DNA of 59,296 nucleotides, from positions 1 to 59,296 of the IMG/VR virus record IMGVR_UViG_3300017745_000006. One strand, written 5' to 3'. Both the position numbers and the translations under genes were made by a program. Below the pieces are notes generated by a model. It saw only the letters and a list, made by a program, of their open reading frames with translations. It did not search any database and was not told where the DNA came from. Shown here piece by piece: positions 53,930 to 59,296 of this stretch. Source of the DNA: a virus. Each line of letters begins with the position of its first letter. Position 1 is the stretch's first letter.

Positions 53930-54921
53930 CGAGTATACTAGAACATGACCCTATGCTATTCAAGAAGGACGGAGGCTTTGACTTCCCAGAGTTCTACGAA
54001 TATTATGAGAAAGCAGTAGCCAGCGTCTGGCGCCACCAAGAAGTGGCCATGGAGTCCGATCTTCGCGATTGGCAGTTCAACTCAACTCCAGAGGAACGCA
54101 ATGTTATCGCCGGGATTCTCAAAGGGTTTGTTAGTGCAGAGTTAGGCATCGGTTGCTACTGGGCTGATAAAGTATGCTCTATTTTTCCTAAGCCAGAGAT
54201 CCAATCCATGGCCCGTGCGTTTAGTTTCTTTGAGACGATCCACGCCGGAGCCTATTCTTACCTCAACGATATCTTAGGCCTCGACGAGTATGATGAGTTC
54301 ATCAATGATGAAATCGCTCGGAGAAAGGTCGAGACATTCTTTAGTTCCTACTCCGATAAGGTCTCCCTAGGAGTGTTTTCCGGTGCAGGAGAAGGAGTAA
54401 GTCTATTTAGCTCTTTTTCGGTACTCTTAAGCTTTAATAAGGATGGCAGGTACAAGGGTTTGAGCCAGATCATTTCATGGAGCGCCATCGATGAACAGAT
54501 TCACTCAGAAGCTGGGTGTAAGCTGTTCAGACATCTCGTGGAAGAGACCGGGTTGTCCGCCGAGGAAGAAGCGGCGGTTTATGAGGGTTTTAGATTAGTG
54601 GTTGACAATGAAGAAGCCTTCATAGATAATATCTTTAATGGTTATAAGCTGACCACAATTGACGCCCAAGAGTTGAAGGCTTACATAAGGAATCGTGCAA
54701 ACGAACGCCTTCTTCAACTCGGCCTTGATCAAATTTTTAAATTGTCTACTGACGAGCTATCTAAAGCAAAGTCTATAGCCTCGTGGTTTGATCCTACAAT
54801 TCGTGGTGCTAGTAGCCATGACTTCTTTGCTCAGTCTAAAGATGGATCAAACTACACAGCTAAAGTCTCTCAAGATTTTATGTCAGTAGATTTATCTTCT
54901 TTAGAACTCGCAATACCATGA
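53926..54921 (+). CDS. nrdB: Ribonucleotide reductase class I beta subunit
   Basis: 331 aa. It holds the radical-generating diiron site: ETIHAGAY gives Glu103, His106 and the radical Tyr110; GAGEGVS gives Glu156; DEQIHSE gives Glu190 and His193. The first ligand, Asp84 in E. coli, aligns with Glu72 here. The protein supplies the tyrosyl radical to NrdA to make dNDPs. It overlaps the phosphoesterase and the following 50 aa gene by ATGA. nrdA follows after two small genes and an HNH gene. Family is certain. Confidence 0.95.
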   Translation: MTSILEHDPMLFKKDGGFDFPEFYEYYEKAVASVWRHQEVAMESDLRDWQFNSTPEERNVIAGILKGFVSAELGIGCYWADKVCSIFPKPEIQSMARAFSFFETIHAGAYSYLNDILGLDEYDEFINDEIARRKVETFFSSYSDKVSLGVFSGAGEGVSLFSSFSVLLSFNKDGRYKGLSQIISWSAIDEQIHSEAGCKLFRHLVEETGLSAEEEAAVYEGFRLVVDNEEAFIDNIFNGYKLTTIDAQELKAYIRNRANERLLQLGLDQIFKLSTDELSKAKSIASWFDPTIRGASSHDFFAQSKDGSNYTAKVSQDFMSVDLSSLELAIP

Positions 54922-55070
54922 TTAAAGAACCTATCTTTGAACCAAAGCTTCAGAAATGGATCGTAGATTGCGGCGACCACGTCCATTACTTCGGTGATGG
55001 CGAAACTGCCGACGACTTTTATTTACTTAATAACGCTAGACAAAATGAGACCAAGAACCCCCGAAGTTAA
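54918..55070 (+). CDS. 50 aa protein overlapping nrdB
   Basis: Its ATG overlaps the nrdB stop (ATGA). The frame runs MIKEPIFEPKLQKWIVDCGDH to ETKNPRS and ends in TAA. It is hydrophilic with one Cys and several His. Translation is probably coupled to nrdB. Function unknown. The next gene probably starts within it. Confidence 0.6.
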   Translation: MIKEPIFEPKLQKWIVDCGDHVHYFGDGETADDFYLLNNARQNETKNPRS

Positions 55071-55194
55071 CCAGAAGGTTATGCAGCAAGCTACTGGAAG
55101 TTTGTATTTAATTACTGACCCCCGAGCTGACATTTATATCAAACAATCTAAAGAACAAAATGAGCAACTACAACGTACCAGAGGGATGGTCTGA
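55045..55194 (+). CDS. 49 aa protein between nrdB and the HNH gene
   Basis: It starts MRPRTPEVNQKVMQQ and ends QRTRGMV; earlier starts at 54994 (GTG) or 54997 (ATG) are possible but lie deep in another gene. It overlaps the preceding gene by 26 bases and the HNH gene by 35. It is basic and helical with SLYLITDPRADIYIKQSKEQ. Function unknown; weaker support than its neighbours. Confidence 0.5.
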   Translation: MRPRTPEVNQKVMQQATGSLYLITDPRADIYIKQSKEQNEQLQRTRGMV

Positions 55195-55519
55195 CTTTGC
55201 TGAAGAATGGAAACAATGGAAAAAGTCTCCATATTATGTCAGCAACAAGGGTAGGGTTAAGAGAGACGGAGAAGTTCGTGCTTTGCGCGATGACGACCGC
55301 GGCCACTACAGAGTCAACTTAACCTACGATGGTAAAAGAGAAGAGCCTAAGGTCCATCAGATGGTCATGGATCTCTTCGGCCCTTCTAAGCCTTCTGGCA
55401 GCCCTGTCATCATGCATAAGAACAATAACGGGCAAGACAACAAGATCTCTAACCTCAAATGGGGTACTAGACAAGAGAACACTCAAGATGCCTACGATGA
55501 CGGCCTCATTGACAAATAA
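55160..55519 (+). CDS. HNH homing-type endonuclease (NUMOD4-HNH)
   Basis: 119 aa. NUMOD4-type start PEGWSDFAEEW...SPYYVSNKGRVKRDGE, then the HNH_3 pattern: HYRVNLTYDG, KVHQMVMDLFGP with the first His, and VIMHKNNNGQDNKISNLKWGTRQENTQDA with the second His and Asn residues. These free-standing or intron-encoded nucleases cut DNA at a specific site and spread by homing. It is inserted between nrdB and nrdA, a common place for phage homing genes. It is probably a selfish element; intein or intron boundaries are not seen around it. Confidence 0.85.
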   Translation: MSNYNVPEGWSDFAEEWKQWKKSPYYVSNKGRVKRDGEVRALRDDDRGHYRVNLTYDGKREEPKVHQMVMDLFGPSKPSGSPVIMHKNNNGQDNKISNLKWGTRQENTQDAYDDGLIDK

Positions 55520-55523
55520 TCAA

Positions 55524-55558
55524 TCTATCGATTAAAGATAGAAAAATTTTGATATAAT
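55524..55558 (+). promoter_or_regulatory. nrdA promoter (TGaTATAAT) with inverted repeat over the -35
   Basis: TATAAT at 55553-55558 with TGA before it and no -35 match. TCTATC (55524-55529) and GATAGA (55537-55542) form an inverted repeat with 7-base spacer, right where a -35 would be. It could be an operator, or the hairpin and TTTT after it a weak terminator for the HNH gene. Confidence 0.55.
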
Positions 55559-55580
55559 AGACTAACAAGCCACTTTAAAT

Positions 55581-57491
55581 ATGACGCTACAGGTTCCTGA
55601 ATGGATGAGCCAGGAAGCCGTTGATACATTGTCACGCGGTTATCTTTGGCAGGCAGAAACCCCACGAGGTATGTGGGAGAGGGTGGCTAATAACGCCGCC
55701 CGCATTTTAAAAAGAGATGACATCGGAGCAGATTTATTTGAAGCTCTATGGAACGGGTATATTGGCCTTGCGACTCCAGTAGCTGCTAACTTTGGAGTGC
55801 CACGAGGTCTTCCAATCTCCTGCTATTCTGTCCATCTATCTGATTCTGTGCAGTCTATCTACTCTCATTTGAAAGAGGTGGCGGCCTTGTCTAAGAATGG
55901 TGGCGGGGTAGGAGTTTACTTCGGAGACATCCGTCCGGCCGGAGCTCCTATCACTGCCGGAGGTAAGAGCACCGGGACCGTACCTTGGGCCCAGCAGTAT
56001 GACCTTGCTGCCAGTGTCGTAAGCCAAGGTGGAGTTAGGAGGGGTAGCTTTGCTATCTACATCCCGATCACCCACCCCGACTTACCTGAACTCCTTCGTT
56101 CTAAAGATCATTCTCAGGGCGACCCTCGTAAGTTCATTGACAGCAACTTAGCAGTGACAGTAGATGATGAGTTTATCAACTCTATGCTTGCTGGTGATTT
56201 AGATAAGCAGAAGCTATTTGGCGAGGTGATGAAGATCCGCATGGTTAGTGGGTCACCTTATATAGTATATATTGACAATGCTAATAGACAAAACCCAGAG
56301 TGCTATGACCAACGAGGGCTGAAAGTCTCTACCTCTAATCTCTGTTCCGAGATCTTCTTACATACTGACGAGAGCCACTCTTTTGTCTGTGTACTTAGCT
56401 CTCTCAACCTAGCAAGATATGAGCAATGGAAAGATTGGAAAGCTCCTAATACAGGTAAGACTGTGCCGGAACTCGTAACCTACCTACTTGACGCCGTTGT
56501 GGAGGAGTTTTGCCATAAAGCCGATCGCTTGCCATCTATGGGACGAAGTGTACGTTTTGCCAGGAAATCAAGGGCGCTAGGCATCGGTACAATGGGACTT
56601 CATGCCCTCTATCAGTCAAAAGGATATGCTTTTGAATCTAAAGAAGCCAGGGAGCTGAATATCGAGTGTCATAAGTTTATTAAGGATAACGCAGAGAAAG
56701 CTTCTAGGCAGATGGCCAAGGAGTACGGTGAGCCTGAATGGTGCAAAGGCAACGGGATGCGGCACACTCATTTGATCGCTATAGCGCCGACTAGGTCTAA
56801 TTCTGTGATCAGTGGCGCGATCTCGCAGGGTATTGAGCCGATTGATGCAAATTACTACGTAGCAAAGCAGGCTAAAGGTACGTTTATTAGGAAGAATCCT
56901 TATCTTGTGTCCCTTCTGGACGATATCAGTAGAAACACAGATGAAGTGTGGGAAAGCATCCTAGAGATGAGGGGATCAGTTCAGCATCTTAAGTTCTTGA
57001 CTACAGACCAAAAGAAAGTATTCAGGACTGCAAGAGAGATCGATCAATTTGAGCTTATCAAACAAGCAGCAGAGCGACAACCATTTGTTTGCCAAGGGCA
57101 ATCTCTCAACTTATTTGTGGATCCTGAGGCCGACCCCGGATATATCTTCAAGCTCCATCTTAGCGCCTGGAAGAGTGGGCTAAAGAGTTTATATTATTTA
57201 AAGAGCTCTTCTATTCTTGTTAAGAAGAAGGCGCCTAAAGTTGCAGAACAAAGAGCAAAAATAATTACAAAGGATGACTGCCCTTACTGTGTAAGAGCAA
57301 AAGCACTTTTCTCGAAAAATGGAATTTCCTATCAAGAAGTCGATAGAAAAAATGTTGAGGACTTTCCTTACAAGACTGTTCCGCAAATATGGCTTGATGG
57401 GGATTACGTTGGCGGGTATAACGAGCTCGTTGAAAAGCTTGAAGGGGTCGCTGAACCAGAGTACAAAGAATGCGCGGCTTGTGAGGGATAG
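55581..57491 (+). CDS. nrdA: Ribonucleotide reductase class I alpha subunit with embedded glutaredoxin
   Basis: 636 aa. It makes dNDPs from NDPs with NrdB. Active-site residues: Cys81 (PISCYS), Asn253-Cys255-Glu257 (NLCSEI), Cys270 (FVCVLS), and radical-path Tyr538 and Tyr539 (LYYLK). The sequence starts near the catalytic domain and lacks an N-terminal ATP-cone, so dATP feedback inhibition through a cone should be absent. After residue ~545 a glutaredoxin domain follows: CPYC (567-570), TVPQIW (cis-Pro601), GGYNEL. The chain then ends ECAACEG with Cys631 and Cys634, the swinging reductant pair of NrdA. So glutaredoxin sits between the core and its own substrate tail, probably making reduction intramolecular or in trans within the dimer. 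Promoter at 55553. Confidence 0.95.
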   Translation: MTLQVPEWMSQEAVDTLSRGYLWQAETPRGMWERVANNAARILKRDDIGADLFEALWNGYIGLATPVAANFGVPRGLPISCYSVHLSDSVQSIYSHLKEVAALSKNGGGVGVYFGDIRPAGAPITAGGKSTGTVPWAQQYDLAASVVSQGGVRRGSFAIYIPITHPDLPELLRSKDHSQGDPRKFIDSNLAVTVDDEFINSMLAGDLDKQKLFGEVMKIRMVSGSPYIVYIDNANRQNPECYDQRGLKVSTSNLCSEIFLHTDESHSFVCVLSSLNLARYEQWKDWKAPNTGKTVPELVTYLLDAVVEEFCHKADRLPSMGRSVRFARKSRALGIGTMGLHALYQSKGYAFESKEARELNIECHKFIKDNAEKASRQMAKEYGEPEWCKGNGMRHTHLIAIAPTRSNSVISGAISQGIEPIDANYYVAKQAKGTFIRKNPYLVSLLDDISRNTDEVWESILEMRGSVQHLKFLTTDQKKVFRTAREIDQFELIKQAAERQPFVCQGQSLNLFVDPEADPGYIFKLHLSAWKSGLKSLYYLKSSSILVKKKAPKVAEQRAKIITKDDCPYCVRAKALFSKNGISYQEVDRKNVEDFPYKTVPQIWLDGDYVGGYNELVEKLEGVAEPEYKECAACEG

Positions 57492-57512
57492 AAAATATAA
57501 TCAAATGGGGTC

Positions 57513-57540
57513 TGTACAAACCTCTTTTTTATGATATAAT
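57513..57540 (+). promoter_or_regulatory. Promoter TGTACA-N16-TATAAT, extended -10
   Basis: TGTACA at 57513-57518, spacer 16, TATAAT at 57535-57540 preceded by TGA. It lies 26 bases before the ATG at 57566. Confidence 0.65.
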
Positions 57541-57565
57541 ATCCTGAGAGACTTTCTAAAAGGCT

Positions 57566-58027
57566 ATGTTTGACTACGTTGAGTTCATTAATGAAGGGTA
57601 CCTCCACCAACAAAAATATGCTAAGGCCGCAGGTCAACCCGGTCCTTTTGACTATATGGATAAGGAAGTGCGATACGCAAAGGTCATTGAGTACCTAAGC
57701 CATCTCATTGAAGAAACCATCGAGGCCCGTGTCTATGTTCCCCGGCGTAGCTGGAAGAACAACGAGCCCTCCTACATGGACAACAAAGAACTCCGAGAGG
57801 AGTTTGTAGCAGAAATGTTTGACATTCTTCTCTTCCATCGAGCTGCTCTTGCATATGCAGGGATCGACGGCAATGAGTTTGTAGAAATCGCAGAGAAAAA
57901 GATGAACTACAACTCTAAAAGGAAAGACCATAACGTAAATGGTACTGAATCTGCATCTCAAAACCCGGCTGAAGAGCTCCAAGGCAACTGCGCTTCGGCA
58001 GACTTTAGTAAAGATGAAAAAAACTGA
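57566..58027 (+). CDS. All-alpha NTP pyrophosphatase, dimeric dUTPase-like
   Basis: 153 aa. The acidic metal-binding motif LIEETIEARVYVPRRSWKN (EExxE type, residues ~50-70) pairs with EEFVAEMFDILLFHRAALAYAGIDGNEFVEIAEKKMNYNSKRKDH (second ExxD motif), the layout of dimeric dUTPase and MazG-type enzymes. It would convert dUTP to dUMP, keeping uracil from DNA and feeding dTMP synthesis. The C-terminal ~35 residues (GTESASQNPAEELQGNCASADFSKDEKN) are a low-complexity tail. It overlaps the next gene by 14 bases. Substrate could instead be another NTP. Confidence 0.8.
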   Translation: MFDYVEFINEGYLHQQKYAKAAGQPGPFDYMDKEVRYAKVIEYLSHLIEETIEARVYVPRRSWKNNEPSYMDNKELREEFVAEMFDILLFHRAALAYAGIDGNEFVEIAEKKMNYNSKRKDHNVNGTESASQNPAEELQGNCASADFSKDEKN

Positions 58028-58196
58028 TAACAGTAACGAAACAGAGTACAGAGCATTTGGTCCAACCAAGTGCCACTACTGCGACGGCAGAGGATTTCAA
58101 ATAATCCAATGCACAACTTTAGAAGGAAAGATACTGCCCAACTTGGTAGAAGACTGCGAACGGTGTAATGAAACAGGCGTACTTAACCGAGATTAA
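58014..58196 (+). CDS. Small zinc-ribbon protein (DnaJ-type CxxCxGxG)
   Basis: 60 aa from the ATG at 58014. An upstream in-frame start at 57939 lies inside the dUTPase gene and is unlikely. Two Cys pairs, KCHYCDGRGFQ (CxxCxGxG) and DCERCNETGVL (CxxCxxTG), resemble the zinc-binding repeats of DnaJ. It could bind one zinc and a protein or nucleic acid. Overlaps of 14 bases with the dUTPase gene and 29 with the HNH gene show translational coupling. Function unknown. Confidence 0.7.
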   Translation: MKKTDNSNETEYRAFGPTKCHYCDGRGFQIIQCTTLEGKILPNLVEDCERCNETGVLNRD

Positions 58197-58662
58197 TAAA
58201 TTAGCTAAAGAACAAATTCTCGTTCTTAACGCCTCATACGAGCCAATAAATATTACTTCTTGGAAAAGAGCATTTGTTCTCTTGCTCAAAGAGAAAGCTT
58301 TGGTTATTAGCCAGAAAGTCATTCGCCTAGTTAATTTCATTAAAATTCCTTTTAACAAGATGATGAGGGCCAAGCCAAGCAGAAGCTCCATTTACACAAG
58401 AGATAGCAACAAATGTCAATATTGTGGCTCTGCTAAAAGACTCACAATAGACCACGTTGTTCCTAAATCAAAAGGAGGGACAGACGACTGGGATAACCTA
58501 GTTGTTGCATGCTCCTCCTGTAATACAAAGAAGAGTAATAAACTGCTAGAGCAGAGCGGGCTAAAGCTAATTAAAAAACCGGCAAGGCCAAGAACGTATC
58601 TAGACCTTACTATTTTTCAAACTAAGTGCGAAGAATGGAAAGAATATTGCTTTATAGTTTAA
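58168..58662 (+). CDS. HNH endonuclease, cyanobacterial/phage type
   Basis: 164 aa. The N-terminal region ILVLNASYEPINITSWKRAFVLLLKEKALVI, then SIYTRDSNKCQYCGSAKRLTIDHVVPKSKGGTDDWDNLVVACSSCNTKKSNK. The DH and N residues of the HNH core and the two CxxC zinc pairs are present. It would nick or cut DNA. Many tailed phages carry an HNH protein needed for packaging, but this one lies far from the terminase gene, so a homing or repair role is also possible. Its stop codon lies in a GTTTAAAT box. Confidence 0.85.
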   Translation: MKQAYLTEINKLAKEQILVLNASYEPINITSWKRAFVLLLKEKALVISQKVIRLVNFIKIPFNKMMRAKPSRSSIYTRDSNKCQYCGSAKRLTIDHVVPKSKGGTDDWDNLVVACSSCNTKKSNKLLEQSGLKLIKKPARPRTYLDLTIFQTKCEEWKEYCFIV

Positions 58663-58674
58663 ATACAAATATAG
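58657..58674 (+). promoter_or_regulatory. Degenerate late-type box (GTTTAAAT) upstream of riboswitch
   Basis: GTTTAAAT at 58657-58664, followed by N6 and TAG. Its TAA (58660-58662) is the stop of the HNH gene. A start soon after would put the riboswitch directly at the 5' end of the message. An ordinary -10 reading (TAAATA) is an alternative. Confidence 0.35.
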
Positions 58675-58685
58675 AGGAAGTGTAA

Positions 58686-58757
58686 AACTTACTACGCTTC
58701 TTCCGTTCATCTCACTTTGTGAGACGCAAGTAAGTCGCGCAACGGAACGTTGATCCC
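58686..58757 (+). promoter_or_regulatory. Glutamine-II (Downstream-peptide type) riboswitch
   Basis: The leader contains CGTTC (58704-58708), a hairpin TCTCAC-TTT-GTGAGA (58710-58724), then ACGCAAGTAAG (58724-58734), then GGAACG (58744-58749). This order, CGTTCA / hairpin / ACGGAAGTAGG-like / GGAACG, is the shared core of the glnA and Downstream-peptide RNAs, which bind glutamine in cyanobacteria. P1 is CGTTC with GAACG. ACTTAC (58688-58693) can pair with GTAAGT (58730-58735), crossing P1 as a pseudoknot. The likely ribosome site GGAAC lies in the 3' P1 strand, 9 bases before the ATG at 58758, so ligand binding could occlude it. One core base differs (ACGC for ACGG). Confidence 0.8.
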
Positions 58758-58919
58758 ATGGTAGAATTTTTATTATATTCATCACTCACATGCGCTCAAG
58801 CCGACGCAATTATGCTAAGGATGAAAGCAAACGAGAATATCTCCGCCGCTTTTAAAATTGAGTTAGTAGAAACCGTAAAGGAATCTGTACCTGAGTGTTA
58901 TTGGGACGCAAACGACTGA
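58758..58919 (+). CDS. 53 aa downstream peptide, riboswitch-controlled
   Basis: It reads MVEFLLYSSLTCAQADAIML, then RMKANENISAAFKIELVETV, and ends KESVPECYWDAND. I recognise this type: small cyanobacterial and cyanophage proteins lying after Downstream-peptide RNAs, with FLLYxSMxCxxADAI and a final WDAND. I found it by reading the plus strand. Two Cys (residues 12 and 47) are conserved in my recollection of the family. The role is not known to me; control by a glutamine riboswitch suggests a link to nitrogen metabolism, perhaps host glutamine synthetase or its regulators. It ends 42 bases before the next gene. Confidence 0.85.
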   Translation: MVEFLLYSSLTCAQADAIMLRMKANENISAAFKIELVETVKESVPECYWDAND

Positions 58920-58961
58920 AGGAACGGGGCCTAAAAATCCAACTACTTCAGGAGTACCACA

Positions 58962-59126
58962 ATGAACACACTCGACATCATCAAGAAGCAGATCAACAAA
59001 GCATCTGCACTTCACGACGCACAGATCGCTCACACCGCATACCGCGGAGTAGAGTACGAACTATGCGGCAAGGCCGAAGAAACCCATGGCACATTCTGCT
59101 ATAGAGGTCGTACTTACAGCCGATGA
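58962..59126 (+). CDS. 54 aa DUF4278-like protein
   Basis: MNTLDIIKKQINKASALHDA, then HTAYRGVEYELCGK, and FCYRGRTYSR at the end. The paired YRGVxY / CYRGxxY segments resemble DUF4278, a cyanobacterial and cyanophage family of unknown function. A GGAG ribosome site lies 8 bases before the ATG, and a clear terminator follows. It was found by direct reading. It may be co-transcribed with the riboswitch peptide. Confidence 0.75.
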   Translation: MNTLDIIKKQINKASALHDAQIAHTAYRGVEYELCGKAEETHGTFCYRGRTYSR

Positions 59127-59131
59127 TAACT

Positions 59132-59154
59132 AAGGGCCTAACGGCCCTTTTTTT
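59132..59154 (+). terminator. Rho-independent terminator, probably bidirectional
   Basis: AAGGGCC, loop TAAC, GGCCCTT, then a T-run. The minus strand also has adenines that become a short T-run, so it can serve the converging gene at 59153. Confidence 0.85.
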
Positions 59155-59296
59155 ATACGCCCCAGATAGGCTCCATTGTTTTCTTAGAGACTACGTTAGA
59201 TTGACGCAAGATCTTTGGAGTACCATCGTCCTTGAGCTCAGGCTCGATCCAATCACGGTTGCCATCGAGAGCCGCTGCGATTTCACTAATCCAGTC
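59153..59296 (-). CDS. C-terminal part of an unidentified gene (5' end outside window)
   Basis: The minus strand is open from the right edge for 47 codons and ends in TAA at 59155-59153. The visible residues run DWISEIAAALDGNRDWIEPE, then DDGTPKILRQSNVVSKKTMEP and IWGV. They are helical and then charged. Too little is visible to name the protein. The terminator at 59132-59154 ends both this gene and the converging one. Confidence 0.6.
   Translation of the reverse strand, partial: DWISEIAAALDGNRDWIEPELKDDGTPKILRQSNVVSKKTMEPIWGV

Noticed and set aside
58759-58767. TGGTAGAAT, a possible extended -10 promoter
   Set aside because: It overlaps the ATG of the riboswitch peptide (58758), so a start there would remove the riboswitch and the start codon from the message.
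1-59296. tRNA genes, CRISPR arrays, insertion sequences, attachment sites
   Set aside because: Reading both strands I saw no cloverleaf, repeat-spacer array, transposase or att-like repeat. A tRNAscan or repeat search could still find something I missed.

Overview
The window is a 59.3 kb stretch of a tailed bacteriophage with a contractile-tail (myovirus) baseplate. It almost certainly infects marine cyanobacteria (Synechococcus or Prochlorococcus). The host inference rests on a glutamine-II (Downstream-peptide type) riboswitch with its characteristic small peptide ending in WDAND, a Mo-dependent-nitrogenase C-terminal-like protein, a DUF4278-like small protein, phoH, a phage nrdAB set, and large cyanophage-type virion proteins. 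The structural genes do not look like T4: the terminase, the VgrG/gpV-like spike, the J-like wedge and the gpI-like protein are of a different type. It may belong to a non-T4 cyanomyovirus lineage (an S-TIM5-like relation is only a guess from memory). Capsid, portal and DNA polymerase are not in the window.

Layout. 1-5535 (+): end of a tail fibre with an S74 chaperone, a lectin-like protein and small genes. 5618-6382 (-): three small unknown genes. 6446-23377 (+): six likely virion genes and one very small one, including a beta-helix protein, two paralogous 1,079 and 1,439 aa proteins and a 1,249 aa protein with leucine-rich-repeat-like spacing. 23379-28755 (-): a 1,303 aa protein with a PA14-like segment, phoH and a small fibre. 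28835-33837 (+): a dNMP-kinase-like protein, a structural protein and a 997 aa tail hydrolase/hub protein. 33834-35537 (-): a DUF3223/HNH-like protein, a sigma factor and a thioredoxin. 35619-44543 (-): terminase large subunit and four baseplate genes, tightly overlapping. 44628-51827 (+): a second S74 fibre and associated proteins. 51934-59126 (+): replication and nucleotide genes (possible ssDNA-binding protein, phosphoesterase, nrdB, HNH, nrdA-glutaredoxin fusion, dUTPase-like, zinc protein, HNH, riboswitch and peptide). A gene on the minus strand runs off the right edge.

Two promoter classes divide the genes. The sigma/thioredoxin operon and the nucleotide-metabolism genes have host-like promoters, mostly extended -10 (TGnTATAAT). 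One is a perfect TTGACA-N17-TATAAT, and three others carry TGTACA at the -35 position. Most structural transcription units instead have a GTTTAAAG box 25-50 nt ahead of the first start codon, often followed 5-7 nt later by TAG(A). I read this as the phage's late promoter, probably recognised by the sigma factor at 34439-35227. That reading is inference from position and recurrence.

The most interesting items are: the GTTTAAAG late-promoter-like motif and its pairing with a divergent sigma factor; the riboswitch-controlled 53 aa peptide; an M23 endopeptidase whose motifs are in circularly permuted order, fused to a tail lysozyme domain; and a ribonucleotide reductase large subunit with a glutaredoxin domain inserted just before its C-terminal CxxC tail.
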